Shown here in pieces: positions 6,393-15,659 of a stretch of DNA of 51,528 nt; the stretch's first letter is position 1; every line of letters starts with the position of its first letter. This stretch comes from Phycisphaerae bacterium. GTDB lineage: Bacteria; Planctomycetota; Phycisphaerae; Tepidisphaerales; Tepidisphaeraceae. The notes under the pieces are model-generated. The model made no database searches and was not told the DNA's origin. It was given only the letters and a program-made list of their open reading frames with translations. Position numbers and translations under genes: made by a program. The stretch covers positions 1 to 51,528 of the forward strand of contig JAICIO010000036.1 of assembly GCA_025924315.1 (NCBI GenBank). Direction: 5' to 3'.

Positions 6393-8027
6393 GATCTTCA
6401 CGCTCTTCCAGATTCCGCCGGGCCCGGTGCGATCGAACACGCGGACTGTGAGCTGATTGTCGCCGACGTGCAATTTGTTCGTCACATCGAACTCGAAGAG
6501 CTCATCCCAGCCAATCTCGCCGCGTTCGTGGGCGCCGAGTTTCTTGCCATTCAGCCACACCTGAGCGTCCTCATCGGCGGCGCCGAATACCAGCGAAAGC
6601 TTCTTTCCCTTCGGCAGCTGATCAATGTGAATCATCGTGCGATACCAGCCGACGCCGTCGTAATCCCAGCCTTGCTCTTCCCAGAACTTATCGACCTCGA
6701 TTGGCTCCCACGCATTCGCATCAACCCACCGCGAGAACCATTTTTCTTTCAGCCCGACATTGTCGGGATCCATGCGAATGAACCAGCCGTCGTTTGGGAC
6801 ATTCAAAAGCACATCGCGCGTCTTGAGCACATCGCCGAACGTTTCCGCTTCGTCGTGGCCTTCCATCTGCGAAGCTTCTGCGATGAACTGGCTCTGGTCG
6901 GTCGTTGGCACGACGTGCTTCACATCAAAATGCCCCGGCGCGGTCTTGCCGGCGCGCGTCGCGTCAATGTACGCCTGGCTCATGTGCTCGTTCGTCCACC
7001 AGTTCAGTCGCTCATTCCACAGCCACACGTATTTGTCACTGTAGGAGAGCGCGCCGTTGATGGCGATTTGCCACGTGTTCGGCTGAAAGACGTTGCGCAT
7101 CGGCTCGTCCGGATGCCATCCGCGTTTGCCGGAGTTGTTGTCGAGCCACAGGCCAAAGCCGACGCGCATCACGCGGTCGTAGGCCGCCTTGTCTTTAAAA
7201 ATCGCGCGCGCCGACAGAACCGTCTCGCGGCCGGATTTGAACGCGAGCATTGTGCGATAGCCGTACGACTGCTCATATGCATCGGCGATCGTCGTACCTT
7301 TGTCGGCGGCCTCGCACATGCCTTCGATGAACGGCGCGAGCAGCAGGTATTGCTTCTGGCCGTAGAGCTGGTGCTGGTACGTGAGCGTCGGGCCGAAGAG
7401 GAAGAACATCTGGATGCCGGGGAACTGCGCGTTGATTGCGTGCATGAACTGTTGTCCGCGCTCGCGCGCTTTGGCGATGAATTCTTCCTCGCTGTGACCG
7501 TGCGTACGCTGGGGTTTCCAGCTGTGCGGGCTCCAGACGTCTTCGTTACCGTATTCTTCCGGATCGAATTCGATGCCCACGCATCCGCCGAGCTTTGCAA
7601 TGCGGGCCATCACCGAGATGTTGTGCAGCACGTTGTCGAAGTCGGCGTCATCGTACCAGTCGATATTCCCCGGCATCGATTCGATGAGGAGGAAGTTGTC
7701 GGTGAACTTCTTGAACTTCGTGGCCCGCAATTCGTCAATCGCGTGCTCGTAGTCGGCGGCGTTGATCTTTTCGTGGCCGAAAATTCGATCGCCGGGGACG
7801 TCGTCATGTCGACCACCGAGGTTGGGCGTGGCCGACTTGGTCACACCGATGACGACACCGTCGAACGGCAGCTTCTCCATCTCTTCGACATGCGCCTGGC
7901 AATACGCGGGATTCGGAAAATCCTGGCCGTACTTGATGAGCTTCTTGCCTTGCGTGCTCGGTGTGAAGTGATGGGCGCAAGCGAGCGAATTGAGAACGAG
8001 CATCGCACCCATCGCGAGTCGAAACAT
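6378..8027 (-). CDS. Exported glycoside-hydrolase-like protein with C-terminal beta-galactosidase-type jelly roll
   Basis: 549 residues from the ATG at 8027, giving a hydrophobic N-terminal export signal (MFRLAMGAMLVLNSLACA), perhaps a lipoprotein although the lipobox is imperfect. The open frame continues upstream, but that part is only translated repeat element. The central region (about 30-400) looks like a TIM-barrel with many Trp and acidic residues (FDPEEYGNED, LLIESMPGNIDWYDD). The last 110 residues (GWYRTMIHI, AQVWLNGKKLG, LTVRVFDRTGPGG) match the GH2 sugar-binding jelly-roll. It lies directly downstream of the Gfo/Idh oxidoreductase gene on the same strand, so the pair probably handles one carbohydrate. 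A repeat ends nine bases before the start codon and no good ribosome site is seen. Confidence 0.7.
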   Translation of the reverse strand: MFRLAMGAMLVLNSLACAHHFTPSTQGKKLIKYGQDFPNPAYCQAHVEEMEKLPFDGVVIGVTKSATPNLGGRHDDVPGDRIFGHEKINAADYEHAIDELRATKFKKFTDNFLLIESMPGNIDWYDDADFDNVLHNISVMARIAKLGGCVGIEFDPEEYGNEDVWSPHSWKPQRTHGHSEEEFIAKARERGQQFMHAINAQFPGIQMFFLFGPTLTYQHQLYGQKQYLLLAPFIEGMCEAADKGTTIADAYEQSYGYRTMLAFKSGRETVLSARAIFKDKAAYDRVMRVGFGLWLDNNSGKRGWHPDEPMRNVFQPNTWQIAINGALSYSDKYVWLWNERLNWWTNEHMSQAYIDATRAGKTAPGHFDVKHVVPTTDQSQFIAEASQMEGHDEAETFGDVLKTRDVLLNVPNDGWFIRMDPDNVGLKEKWFSRWVDANAWEPIEVDKFWEEQGWDYDGVGWYRTMIHIDQLPKGKKLSLVFGAADEDAQVWLNGKKLGAHERGEIGWDELFEFDVTNKLHVGDNQLTVRVFDRTGPGGIWKSVKILSSR

Positions 8028-8035
8028 GCGGATCC

Positions 8036-8110
8036 GTAGGGTGCGCTTCAGCGCACCAGTTATTTCTCCCGGGCCACAATGAATAACCGGTGCGCTGAAG
8101 CGCACCCTAC
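8036..8110. repeat. REP-like family A1 element (75 bp)
   Basis: Two inverted arms, each GTAG plus a GGTGCGC-TTCA-GCGCACC hairpin, with a short AT-richer middle. Identical length and near-identical arms to 12541-12615. It fills the gap between the Gfo/Idh gene and the next gene, ending nine bases before that gene's start codon. Confidence 0.9.
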
Positions 8111-8162
8111 GAGGCGGCATTTGGAAGCGCGAGTCAATTGAGAAGCAAATCAACGGCTTCAT

Positions 8163-9179
8163 TCAATTCTCCAGGGAGATGTGCGGACGATTTACGTCCG
8201 CGGATTGTTGAGCGAGAAGAGAGTGGCGACTCGCGCGGATCACGTCGGCGGTGGTCAGTTCGCCCTGTGCGGGTTTGCCATCGACCTCATTGAGGAATGC
8301 ATTGAGGCAGCCTTGATACACGTCGGGATCGGCGGGGATTTCGCGCGGCGCCTTATCCGCTGACTGTGCGAGCGCGACACTTTTCCCTCCGAGTTTCCCT
8401 TCGATGACTCCGCCGGTGCCATGCACCGTGATCCGCCAGTACTGTGGCGCGCTGTACGCCAAGCCGTCCGGCGAAAGATACGAAACATCGCCGAAGAACG
8501 CGCCGTTGTTGTCAAACCGCAGGTAAAACTGCGCCGCCTCCTGGAACTTCGGATGCTCTGGCACCCGCGAATTCCAAGCGCGCGCCGCGGTCACCTCCGC
8601 GAGCTTTCTGGCTGTCATCCAAGGAATCAGATCGATCGCATGAATCGCGATGTCGTTGATCGTTCCGCCGTGCTTGCCTTCCTCGAAATACCACTTCGGC
8701 CGAATCGAAAGATTCAGCGGATGCTGCGCCGTCACGAGCACGGTCTGCACTTCGCCGATCGCGCCTTCGTGAATCAACCGCCGCATCGTGCGAAGTGCTC
8801 CGCTCTCGCGAAGGTCGAGCAGGCATCCGACGGCACGCTTCTTCTCCTTCGCCAGCTTTTCAATGCGCGATAGATCGTCGAGTGTCGTGCAGATCGGCTT
8901 GTCCGAGATCGCGTGCTTGCCGCTTTCCAGCGCCCGAATGATCACCGGCCCGCGCTTGGCGAAATAATCGCCTACCGCGATTGCGTCGCACTCCACTTCC
9001 GCGAGCATCTTCTCGTAGTTCTCATGCGTGAGCTGAACTTTGCCGGCCGAGCGAACGGATTGAATCGTTTCAGGATGTTCCTCGCACGCCGCGACGATCT
9101 TCACCCGCGGGTGATCACTCGCCGAGTTGTACAAGCCCATGATGTGCCCGTGACGGAATCCCATGAAAGCCAGTCGCAT
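8163..9179 (-). CDS. Gfo/Idh/MocA-family NAD(P)-dependent oxidoreductase
   Basis: 338 residues, close to the usual family size; AGGAGG lies three to four bases before the ATG, so the start is firm. The N-terminal Rossmann domain begins MRLAFMGFRHGHIMG, and the catalytic-type Lys is in SDKPICTT, a variant of the family EKP motif. A second conserved element (HGGTINDIAIHAIDL) carries the His expected near the active site. Such enzymes oxidise or reduce sugars and cyclitols; planctomycetes carry dozens. The substrate cannot be told. The downstream gene on the same strand encodes a secreted glycosidase-like protein, with a family A repeat between them, which may act as an intercistronic hairpin. 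Confidence 0.85.
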   Translation of the reverse strand: MRLAFMGFRHGHIMGLYNSASDHPRVKIVAACEEHPETIQSVRSAGKVQLTHENYEKMLAEVECDAIAVGDYFAKRGPVIIRALESGKHAISDKPICTTLDDLSRIEKLAKEKKRAVGCLLDLRESGALRTMRRLIHEGAIGEVQTVLVTAQHPLNLSIRPKWYFEEGKHGGTINDIAIHAIDLIPWMTARKLAEVTAARAWNSRVPEHPKFQEAAQFYLRFDNNGAFFGDVSYLSPDGLAYSAPQYWRITVHGTGGVIEGKLGGKSVALAQSADKAPREIPADPDVYQGCLNAFLNEVDGKPAQGELTTADVIRASRHSLLAQQSADVNRPHISLEN

Positions 9180-9239
9180 CGTCCTCCTGGGTTTGTTGAT
9201 GTGTGAGCTTTGTACATCGGCCGTATGATTAGTTGAAGC

Positions 9240-9896
9240 ATGACGAAAGAAACGAAATACAACCTGGTCTTCCTGGTGATCATCGTGGCGCTACTGCTGC
9301 CGGGGGCGATCATCATGTTTCGCAAGCGGATGAGCCCCGATGCACGGCGCGCGGACCTGCCCGATGCGGTGCCCACGACAGTCACCTATATGGACCCACA
9401 ACCGACCCCGCCGGGGATGCGCCGCGTCGCCCCGCTGAAGACGATGCAATGGTTTGCAAAAGTTGTTCAAGATCATGCCGGCGCCAGCGCGCTTACCAAT
9501 CTCACTGACTCCGACGGGTTGCCGCTGATGTCGGACGACAAGTCGTTTCAGCTTGCTGCGATCCGTGAGGAACCCAGCGCAACGCGCATCTGGGTTGTCT
9601 CGTGGAACCCGAATGAGGCCGATTTTTTTCGCAGCGCGCATTGGTCGCTGGCGACGCACGATCACGTGCTGGAAGGGGCGGGAAAGACATTTGAAGAGAT
9701 CGCGATTCCCGATGCGGTGCGCGACGAGTTGGGTGAGAATGGGCTGTTGAAACCGCCGAAAACGATGGCCTGGCGCGAAATTGAATTTCCGCGGGCGGAT
9801 CATGGGACGTGGCGCATTACTGCTGTTTTGAACGGACGATCGGATCAATTGATCTTCGTGCCGTCTTTCACAAACCCTGATGGGAACAAAAAATAG
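9240..9896 (+). CDS. Hypothetical membrane-anchored protein
   Basis: 218 residues with one N-terminal membrane segment (about 7-26) followed by positive residues, so the bulk is probably periplasmic or the protein is a type II anchor. No known domain was recognised in the soluble part, which includes a Trp-rich stretch (IWVVSWNPNEADFF). No clear ribosome site precedes the ATG. It is divergent from the Gfo/Idh gene, with only 60 bases between the two starts. A 12-bp palindrome GGAAAATTTTCC overlaps the stop codon region (9896-9907). Confidence 0.65.
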   Translation: MTKETKYNLVFLVIIVALLLPGAIIMFRKRMSPDARRADLPDAVPTTVTYMDPQPTPPGMRRVAPLKTMQWFAKVVQDHAGASALTNLTDSDGLPLMSDDKSFQLAAIREEPSATRIWVVSWNPNEADFFRSAHWSLATHDHVLEGAGKTFEEIAIPDAVRDELGENGLLKPPKTMAWREIEFPRADHGTWRITAVLNGRSDQLIFVPSFTNPDGNKK

Positions 9897-9998
9897 GAAA
9901 ATTTTCCTTGATGTTGCGTGCTCGCGCCGGCATTTTGATTGCATAGCATTTCAGAGACGCCTTTTCCCGGCGTCCAACCTCTTACAGAGGAGTAAACA

Positions 9999-10511
9999 AT
10001 GGCCTCAGTTGCCACGATAGCTGTTCCCGCCCGAGATCGTTCGGAACTTTCGCCCGGCCAGGCGCTGCGAATTGCCTGGTGCTGCTGGTTGATGTTGCTT
10101 TCGATTCCCGCGTTGGTTTTTCTCATTGTCATGTGGCGCATGATGGACGGCGATGTTTCGGGTCTTGATGGCATCGCGTCCGAACGCTGGTTCCTCGTGA
10201 CGATGGCGTATCTCGCGATCGCGGTGCCGTCATCGTTTTTCCTCCGCAGTCACGTGTTTAAGGCCTATTGGTCGGGCCAATGCGTGCAGCCGCGGAACTA
10301 TCTCAAGGGAATGCTGACCGTGTGGCTGGCCATTGAGATCGGTGGAATCATGGCGCTGATGGGCTGCCTGATGACCGACTCGCTGTTGCCGAACCTTCTG
10401 CCGGCGATGGTGGCCTTCATGCTGTTCATCCCGTTCTGGCCGAGCGGTCGAGCGATGACCCGCCCGTGCGGCGCTGCAGACGATCCCGAAGAGTACGAAG
10501 AACCGCGCTAG
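9999..10511 (+). CDS. Hypothetical polytopic membrane protein
   Basis: 170 residues with about four hydrophobic segments (about 24-46, 65-83, 102-125, 128-147) and an acidic tail (DDPEEYEEPR). The ATG is preceded by AGAGGAG with a good spacing. No family recognised. It lies about 100 bases before the RegB-like kinase gene and could be co-transcribed, though a hairpin at 10548-10578 separates them. Confidence 0.7.
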   Translation: MASVATIAVPARDRSELSPGQALRIAWCCWLMLLSIPALVFLIVMWRMMDGDVSGLDGIASERWFLVTMAYLAIAVPSSFFLRSHVFKAYWSGQCVQPRNYLKGMLTVWLAIEIGGIMALMGCLMTDSLLPNLLPAMVAFMLFIPFWPSGRAMTRPCGAADDPEEYEEPR

Positions 10512-10547
10512 TCGCGATCATGAGCGCAATAATCTGAGGACGAAACG

Positions 10548-10578
10548 GTAGGGGCGGCTCGAATTGGGCCGCCCCTAC
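10548..10578. repeat. Single GTAG hairpin (possible solo REP or terminator)
   Basis: GTAGGGGCGGC and its complement GGCCGCCCCTAC enclose a short AT-richer loop. It begins with the same GTAG tag as family A but has a different stem. There is no T run, so it is not a standard intrinsic terminator. It ends 39 bases before the predicted regB start and may be in its leader. Confidence 0.6.
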
Positions 10579-10617
10579 ATTGTTTTCCGCACGGCCCATA
10601 CAATTCAGCTTTGGGCT

Positions 10618-11988
10618 ATGCACGTCGAAGCGACATCCACCATCGCCCCGGCAAAGAAGCGCCTTGCGACGCGCTCGCTCACGCGCGATCTAATTCCGCG
10701 GTCAGCAGAGCCGCCGCAGATCGTGCTGACGTGGCTCGTGCGTCTGCGCTGGCTCGCGGTGGCGGGGCAGGTGCTGGCCATTTCGGTCGCGCATTGGCTG
10801 GTCGGCTTGAAGATTCCGCCGATTCCGATTGCCGGCGTGATTCTGCTGACGGCCCTGAGCAACGTGCTGCTGATGATATTGCTCCGCCGCGAGCGCGTCG
10901 CACGATGGCTCGTTGCGGCGGTGCTGGTGCTCGACGTTTGCCTGCTCTCCGTTCTCCTTTATTGCTCCGGCGGGGCGCAGAATCCGTTCTGCATTCTCTA
11001 CATCGTTCACATTGTAATGTCGGTGGTTGTGCTTGGGCCGGCGTGGACGTGGCTCATCGTCGCAATCGCGTGCGCGTCGTTTCTCGGGTTGTTTTTCTTC
11101 CACGAGCCGTTCGTGACCGATCATCCGCTGTCGGCACGCGCGCTGACGCTGGGGCAATGGACGGCCTTCGCACTCGTCGCGGTTCTCATTGGCTACTTCG
11201 TCGATCGCGTGACGCGCGCGCTGCGGATGCGCGAACGCGAACTGTCGAATGTGCGCGAGCGCGCGACGCGGACGGAACAGCTCGCGTCGCTTACAACCCT
11301 CGCCGCGGGGGCGGCGCACGAGCTCGGCACGCCGCTGGGAACAATCGCGGTGATCGCCAAAGAGCTCGAGTTGAGCCTCGAAGACTCGAACAAAGAAGAC
11401 GCCCGAATGATCCGCGAAGAGGTGGATCGATGCCGCACGATTCTCGATCGCATGCGCGTTGATATTGTCGAGGACCTGCATCAAAAGGCGACGACGATTT
11501 CGCTGGCGGAGTTCCTCAAGCGTCTGCGTCATGATCTCCCCGCGGCCGAGCGCTCGCGCTTGCATGTCGAGTGCGCGCCGGGGATTCAGTCGATCATCGG
11601 TCCGGTGCGGGCGATCGAGCAGGCGATCGGTGTGCTGGTGCGAAATTCGTTCGATGCGGCGCCGGATGCCGATTCCGTGAAGCTCTCGATCGATCACACG
11701 AAGGGCGAAACGGTGTTCACGGTTGAAGACACCGGCCACGGCATGCCGCAGGATGTGCTGCGTCGCGCGGGTCAGCCGTTCTTCACAACCAAACCGCCGG
11801 GCAAAGGCATGGGCCTCGGATTGTTCCTCGTGCGTCTCGTCGCGGAGCGTTACGGCGGGCAATTCGAACTGGCCTCGACGCCCGGCGTCGGCACGAAATC
11901 CAAACTGCAGATTCCCGATCGCGTCGCGGGCGATGAGTCGACCGAAGGAGATGATTCCGGTGCGAACGAAGATCCTGGTCGTCGATGA
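10618..11988 (+). CDS. regB: RegB/PrrB-type redox-sensing histidine kinase
   Basis: 456 residues from the ATG at 10618; an upstream TTG at 10564 falls in a hairpin and is less likely. Six or so membrane helices fill the first 200 residues. They include GGAQNPF (about 118-124), the ubiquinone-binding heptapeptide GGxxNPF of RegB. The H-box AAGAAHELGTPLG places the phosphorylated His near residue 234. EEVDRCRTIL carries the Cys (about 272) that corresponds to the redox-active Cys of Rhodobacter RegB. The ATPase domain has N, G1 (DTGHGM) and G2 (GKGMGLGL) boxes. RegB reads the redox state of the quinone pool and phosphorylates RegA, whose gene overlaps its 3' end here. Confidence 0.87.
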   Translation: MHVEATSTIAPAKKRLATRSLTRDLIPRSAEPPQIVLTWLVRLRWLAVAGQVLAISVAHWLVGLKIPPIPIAGVILLTALSNVLLMILLRRERVARWLVAAVLVLDVCLLSVLLYCSGGAQNPFCILYIVHIVMSVVVLGPAWTWLIVAIACASFLGLFFFHEPFVTDHPLSARALTLGQWTAFALVAVLIGYFVDRVTRALRMRERELSNVRERATRTEQLASLTTLAAGAAHELGTPLGTIAVIAKELELSLEDSNKEDARMIREEVDRCRTILDRMRVDIVEDLHQKATTISLAEFLKRLRHDLPAAERSRLHVECAPGIQSIIGPVRAIEQAIGVLVRNSFDAAPDADSVKLSIDHTKGETVFTVEDTGHGMPQDVLRRAGQPFFTTKPPGKGMGLGLFLVRLVAERYGGQFELASTPGVGTKSKLQIPDRVAGDESTEGDDSGANEDPGRR

Positions 11989-12505
11989 TGACGAGCGTTT
12001 CCGCAGCCGTCTCACAAAGGCGCTCAGCGCGCGCGGTTACGACGCATGCGAAGCGGGCGACGCGGAGAGTGCGCTCGCCGTCGCGAAAGTCCAACATCCC
12101 GGCCGCGCGATCGTCGATCTGCGCATGCCGGGCAAATCGGGTTTGGAAGTGGTCAGCCAGCTATCGCAGCTGGACCCCGAAATGCAGATCGTCGTGCTCA
12201 CCGGCTACGGCAGCATCGCGACGGCGGTCGAAGCCGTCCGCCGTGGCGCGATCGAGTATCTCACCAAGCCGGTCGACACCGAACAGATCCTCGCGGTCTT
12301 CGACCGCGAGCGCGAATCAACCGGCTCCGTCGCCACAACCCCGCCGCCCGAACCGACGACACCCTCACTCGCGCGAGTCGAATGGGAACACATCCAAAGA
12401 ATCCTTTCGGATTGCGGCGGAAACATCTCGGAAGCGGCGAGGAGACTCGGGATTCATCGAAGGTCGCTGCAGAGAAAGCTGGGCAAACTCCCACCGTGGG
12501 AGTAG
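11960..12505 (+). CDS. regA: RegA/PrrA-type response regulator
   Basis: 181 residues from a GTG at 11960 that has AAGGAG nine bases upstream; the ATG at 11951 abuts that site and is less suitable. The receiver domain shows VVDDDE, the phospho-acceptor Asp in IVDLRMPGKSG, and the Thr/Lys positions (LTGYGS, LTKPVD). After a Pro-rich linker, the Fis-type helix-turn-helix (GGNISEAARRLGIHRRSLQR) matches RegA closely, and the total length is that of RegA. The gene overlaps regB by 29 bp, implying translational coupling. It should control respiratory, carbon or nitrogen genes according to redox state; targets cannot be inferred from this window. Confidence 0.87.
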   Translation: MRTKILVVDDDERFRSRLTKALSARGYDACEAGDAESALAVAKVQHPGRAIVDLRMPGKSGLEVVSQLSQLDPEMQIVVLTGYGSIATAVEAVRRGAIEYLTKPVDTEQILAVFDRERESTGSVATTPPPEPTTPSLARVEWEHIQRILSDCGGNISEAARRLGIHRRSLQRKLGKLPPWE

Positions 12506-12540
12506 TCATCCGCTTCGCATTGATTGGCGCGCCGAGCGTT

Positions 12541-12615
12541 GTAGGGTGCGCTTCAGCGCACCAGTTATTCATTGCGGTCAAAGAGGAATAACCGGTGCGC
12601 TGAAGCGCACCCTAC
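12541..12615. repeat. REP-like family A1 element (75 bp)
   Basis: Same architecture and length as 8036-8110: two inverted GTAG arms with GGTGCGC/GCGCACC hairpins around a variable centre. It lies between the convergent ends of regA and fliD. Confidence 0.9.
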
Positions 12616-12719
12616 GCACTCCCAATCAAACTCACTTTCGTGTCAGCAATATCGTCGTGCGTGAAATGCCGGCCGGCGCTTCGCTGTGGGACTGCCTTGA
12701 ATGCGGCCTAGACGTATAA

Positions 12720-15437
12720 CTATTTCGAAGACGACGAGGCTGTCGGCGCCTTGATCGAACTGATCGAACCGAGCGCTTGTTGCTGCGATTGCAGATTTGC
12801 GAGCACCGACTCCAGGTTCGCGAATTGGGTTTCGAGGCGGTCGCGCTTGGCGGTGAGCTGGTCGTCCAGCTGGCTCATGCGGTCCTGGAAGGTGGCGGTC
12901 TTGTCGTCGAGGGTGTTGTTCTGGCGAGTGATGACGCCATCGACGGGGTCGATCAGTTTCGTGATGCCGTCTTCCATCACTTTGCCGAGGCCGTTCGTTG
13001 CGTCGCTGAAGAGAGCGGCGACGGCGTCGGGGTCGTCGGCGTAGGCGGCGTTGAATTTGTCCTGGTCGAACGTGAGCTTGGCGCCGTCGCCGATCGTGAG
13101 GCCGATGTCGGCGAAGATCCGGTACTTCCCGCCGGCCGGGTTCACCGCGTTCATGATCTGATACAACTCGTCCTGGATCTGCGACACAGTCTGATCGCCG
13201 AGCAGCAGGCCGCCTTGATTTGTGTCGGTGTCCCACTTCGTCAGATCGTTCATCTTGTCGACGAGCGCATCGAAGCCGTCGGAGAAGGTCTGGATTTCCT
13301 TGGTGACGTTGTCGTCGCTGCGCGTGACGTTGAGCGTGACGGGGCCGTCGCTCACGCCGTGCAAGTCGATATTCACGCCTTTGATCACCCCCGAGATCGA
13401 GTTGCTGCTGGCGGTGATGAGCAGCGGATTTTCGGCGCCGGCCGATCCGAGAAAAACAGCGGCGTCCTGGGCATCGACGAGATTGTGCGTGCCGAGCGTG
13501 GTCGCGCCGGTATCGAAGATGACACGGCCGTCTTTTCCCGTATTCGTTGCATTCAGTGAGAGACGATAAGGCGCCTGCGACGAGCCATCGTTGATAACGT
13601 TGGCGGTGAGGCCGGCACCCGCATCGTTGATCTTCTGCTGCACCGTCGCAAGCGTGTCGTTGGCGGTGATGTCGATGGTTTTTTCGTAGGTGCCGTCGAT
13701 GGTCGTTGCCGTGGCGGTGCCGGCGATGTGCAGGTCTGACGCGGTGGTGCCGTCCTGATCAGCGACCTTCATCTTCTGCGTCCCGCCGGCACTGTCGGTG
13801 AGCAGCAAACCATCGCCGTTGTCGTTGATCGTCGCGGTGATGCCGATGCCTTTCGAGTTGACCTCGTTGATGACATCGGACAGATGAATTTCGTTGCCCT
13901 GCGTGAGATCGACGGTGGCGCTCACGCCGTTTGAATTCGTGATCGTGAACTTGCCCGGCGTGATGCCCTTGCCGCCGTTCATGTCCTTCAGCAGCGTGTT
14001 TTGCGTGATCCATTGCCGCTGAAGATTGGCGCCGACGATGGCGGTTTGCGTTGTGTCGATGTCACCGAGGATGCCGAGATCGGCCGCGGTGGTTCCACCA
14101 CCGGATTCGGCGATGGTGAGGTTTCCGGTTCCCCCGCTGTTGTCGAGGATTTCGATTCCGTTGCCGCTGTCCTTCAGCTGCGCCTTTACGTGCGCGCCGG
14201 AGGCATTGTTGATGGCGTCGAGAATGTCCTGAACCGTCTTCGCGCCGGAGAGATCGACGGTTGCGTGTCCGCCGGCGCGATCGGTCACATCGATGCTGCC
14301 GAGCGTCATTCCCTTTCCGCCCTTGAGCGACGAGATGAGCACGGTGCCGAGTCCCGCGATGATGGGTGCGCCGTCGATGACTCCGCCGCTGCCGGTCGTC
14401 GCGATCCCAAGATCCGTCGCGGCCGTGGAACCCGCTGCCGCGGTGACCGTGAATGCTCCGCCGCCACCACTTTCGTCGCTCAAGCGAATGCCATTCGCGC
14501 CCGGGACGATTTCGGCTTTGATCTTTCCACCGCTGGCGGTGTTGATCGCGGTGACCACGTCCCCGACGGTTTTCGCTGCCGCGAGCGCGACATCAAACGT
14601 CGATCCATCGCCAAGCCGTACGGTGAAATCGGGGCCAGATGCTGCCGTCCCAATCCCGCGGCCGTCATTAATGGTCGAAAGATTTGTCGTCAGGCCGAGC
14701 GAATTGATGTCCGTACCCGCGATCTGGTTTCCCGCGACGTTCTGCACGATCCCGAGGTCCGTCGCACTGTGACCGTCGGCGAGGTCCTGCACGATGAGGT
14801 TGCCCGTCGTGCTGCCGGATCGATCGTCGAGCTGAAGATGATCGCCGACGATCGACGCATGAACGCTGATGTCGAGCGAGTTGTTGATCTTCTTGACGAC
14901 GTCCTGAAGCGAGACCGCGGCGGTGGTGTCGATGACCGCGGTCGCGCCGCTGCGATCGGTGATCTTGAATTGTCCGCGCCGCACGCCCGCGCCGCCGTTC
15001 AGATCGGAAAGATTGTTCTCCGTCGTCAGATCACCGCCGCCTTGTTCCAGCGTGATCGTGCCAGCGCCGACTTTTGCATTGTCGAAGTCCACGAACCCGC
15101 GGCTGACGGTCTGCTGCGAAGTAACGAGGCGCGCGACTTGAAACTGAAAGGATCCAACCGCGGCGCCCGCCGCCGCGGTAGCGGTCAAAACATTTTCGTC
15201 GCTGCTGGCGGTGGTTGCGTTCTGAAAGAACGACTGCTTCTTGAGATTCGTGCCGTTGAGTTTGAGGGCGGTGAGCTGCGTTTCGAGATCGACGTACGCC
15301 AGCTTCTGCTGGTTGACGGAGTCCAGCTGCGTCTGCAGAAGGTCCTTGGGCCTCTGCTCGATGGCCATCAACTGATCGATGATGTCCGCCGAGTTGATCC
15401 CGCTAACGAGGCCAACGCCAGAAGTGATGCGACCCAT
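12720..15437 (-). CDS. fliD: Flagellar hook-associated protein 2 (FliD), enlarged
   Basis: 905 residues, about twice the usual FliD. The N-terminus (GRITSGVGLVSGINSADIID) and the C-terminal coiled-coil region (MSQLDDQLTAKRDRLETQF) are characteristic of the filament cap protein, which guides flagellin folding at the tip. The central part is expanded by about four related modules of roughly 100 residues (about 140-235, 255-370, 372-485, 486-590), each with a flagellin-IN-like core: GGxG, a short beta stretch, VxDVVxxIN, and a GIxLxDxSGG element. No clear ribosome site is seen. It is the only flagellar gene in the window, apart from a possible small partner upstream. Confidence 0.9.
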   Translation of the reverse strand: MGRITSGVGLVSGINSADIIDQLMAIEQRPKDLLQTQLDSVNQQKLAYVDLETQLTALKLNGTNLKKQSFFQNATTASSDENVLTATAAAGAAVGSFQFQVARLVTSQQTVSRGFVDFDNAKVGAGTITLEQGGGDLTTENNLSDLNGGAGVRRGQFKITDRSGATAVIDTTAAVSLQDVVKKINNSLDISVHASIVGDHLQLDDRSGSTTGNLIVQDLADGHSATDLGIVQNVAGNQIAGTDINSLGLTTNLSTINDGRGIGTAASGPDFTVRLGDGSTFDVALAAAKTVGDVVTAINTASGGKIKAEIVPGANGIRLSDESGGGGAFTVTAAAGSTAATDLGIATTGSGGVIDGAPIIAGLGTVLISSLKGGKGMTLGSIDVTDRAGGHATVDLSGAKTVQDILDAINNASGAHVKAQLKDSGNGIEILDNSGGTGNLTIAESGGGTTAADLGILGDIDTTQTAIVGANLQRQWITQNTLLKDMNGGKGITPGKFTITNSNGVSATVDLTQGNEIHLSDVINEVNSKGIGITATINDNGDGLLLTDSAGGTQKMKVADQDGTTASDLHIAGTATATTIDGTYEKTIDITANDTLATVQQKINDAGAGLTANVINDGSSQAPYRLSLNATNTGKDGRVIFDTGATTLGTHNLVDAQDAAVFLGSAGAENPLLITASSNSISGVIKGVNIDLHGVSDGPVTLNVTRSDDNVTKEIQTFSDGFDALVDKMNDLTKWDTDTNQGGLLLGDQTVSQIQDELYQIMNAVNPAGGKYRIFADIGLTIGDGAKLTFDQDKFNAAYADDPDAVAALFSDATNGLGKVMEDGITKLIDPVDGVITRQNNTLDDKTATFQDRMSQLDDQLTAKRDRLETQFANLESVLANLQSQQQALGSISSIKAPTASSSSK

Positions 15438-15452
15438 GATGAATCTGCTGCG

Positions 15453-15659
15453 TCAGTTACTCCACCGCGACGACGGTCGTTTCAAAAACTCCGCCATTGG
15501 ATTGCGGCGACGCCCGCGCATTTCGGCCGCGTCGACGACCACGTCGGGATGATCGATCGCCCAGAGCACGAGAAACCGCCGTTGCGCCGCGCGAACGGCG
15601 CGCAGTCGCTGGGCGGTTTCCATGAGGCGGGAGATCCGTTCATCCTTTGCGATGGACAT
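15453..15659 (-). CDS. Possible small protein upstream of fliD
   Basis: A 68-residue Arg-rich frame ending 15 bases before fliD on the same strand. It is helical (MSIAKDERISRLMETAQRLR) and the right size for a FliT/FlgN-like chaperone, but I see no family motif and no good ribosome site. GC-rich sequence yields many chance frames of this size, so it is a weak call resting mainly on position. Nothing else gene-like is seen in 15660-15954. Confidence 0.35.
   Translation of the reverse strand: MSIAKDERISRLMETAQRLRAVRAAQRRFLVLWAIDHPDVVVDAAEMRGRRRNPMAEFLKRPSSRWSN

Noticed and set aside
10564-10617. TTG start giving a longer regB
   Set aside because: The added codons lie mostly in a GTAG hairpin and add nothing conserved.
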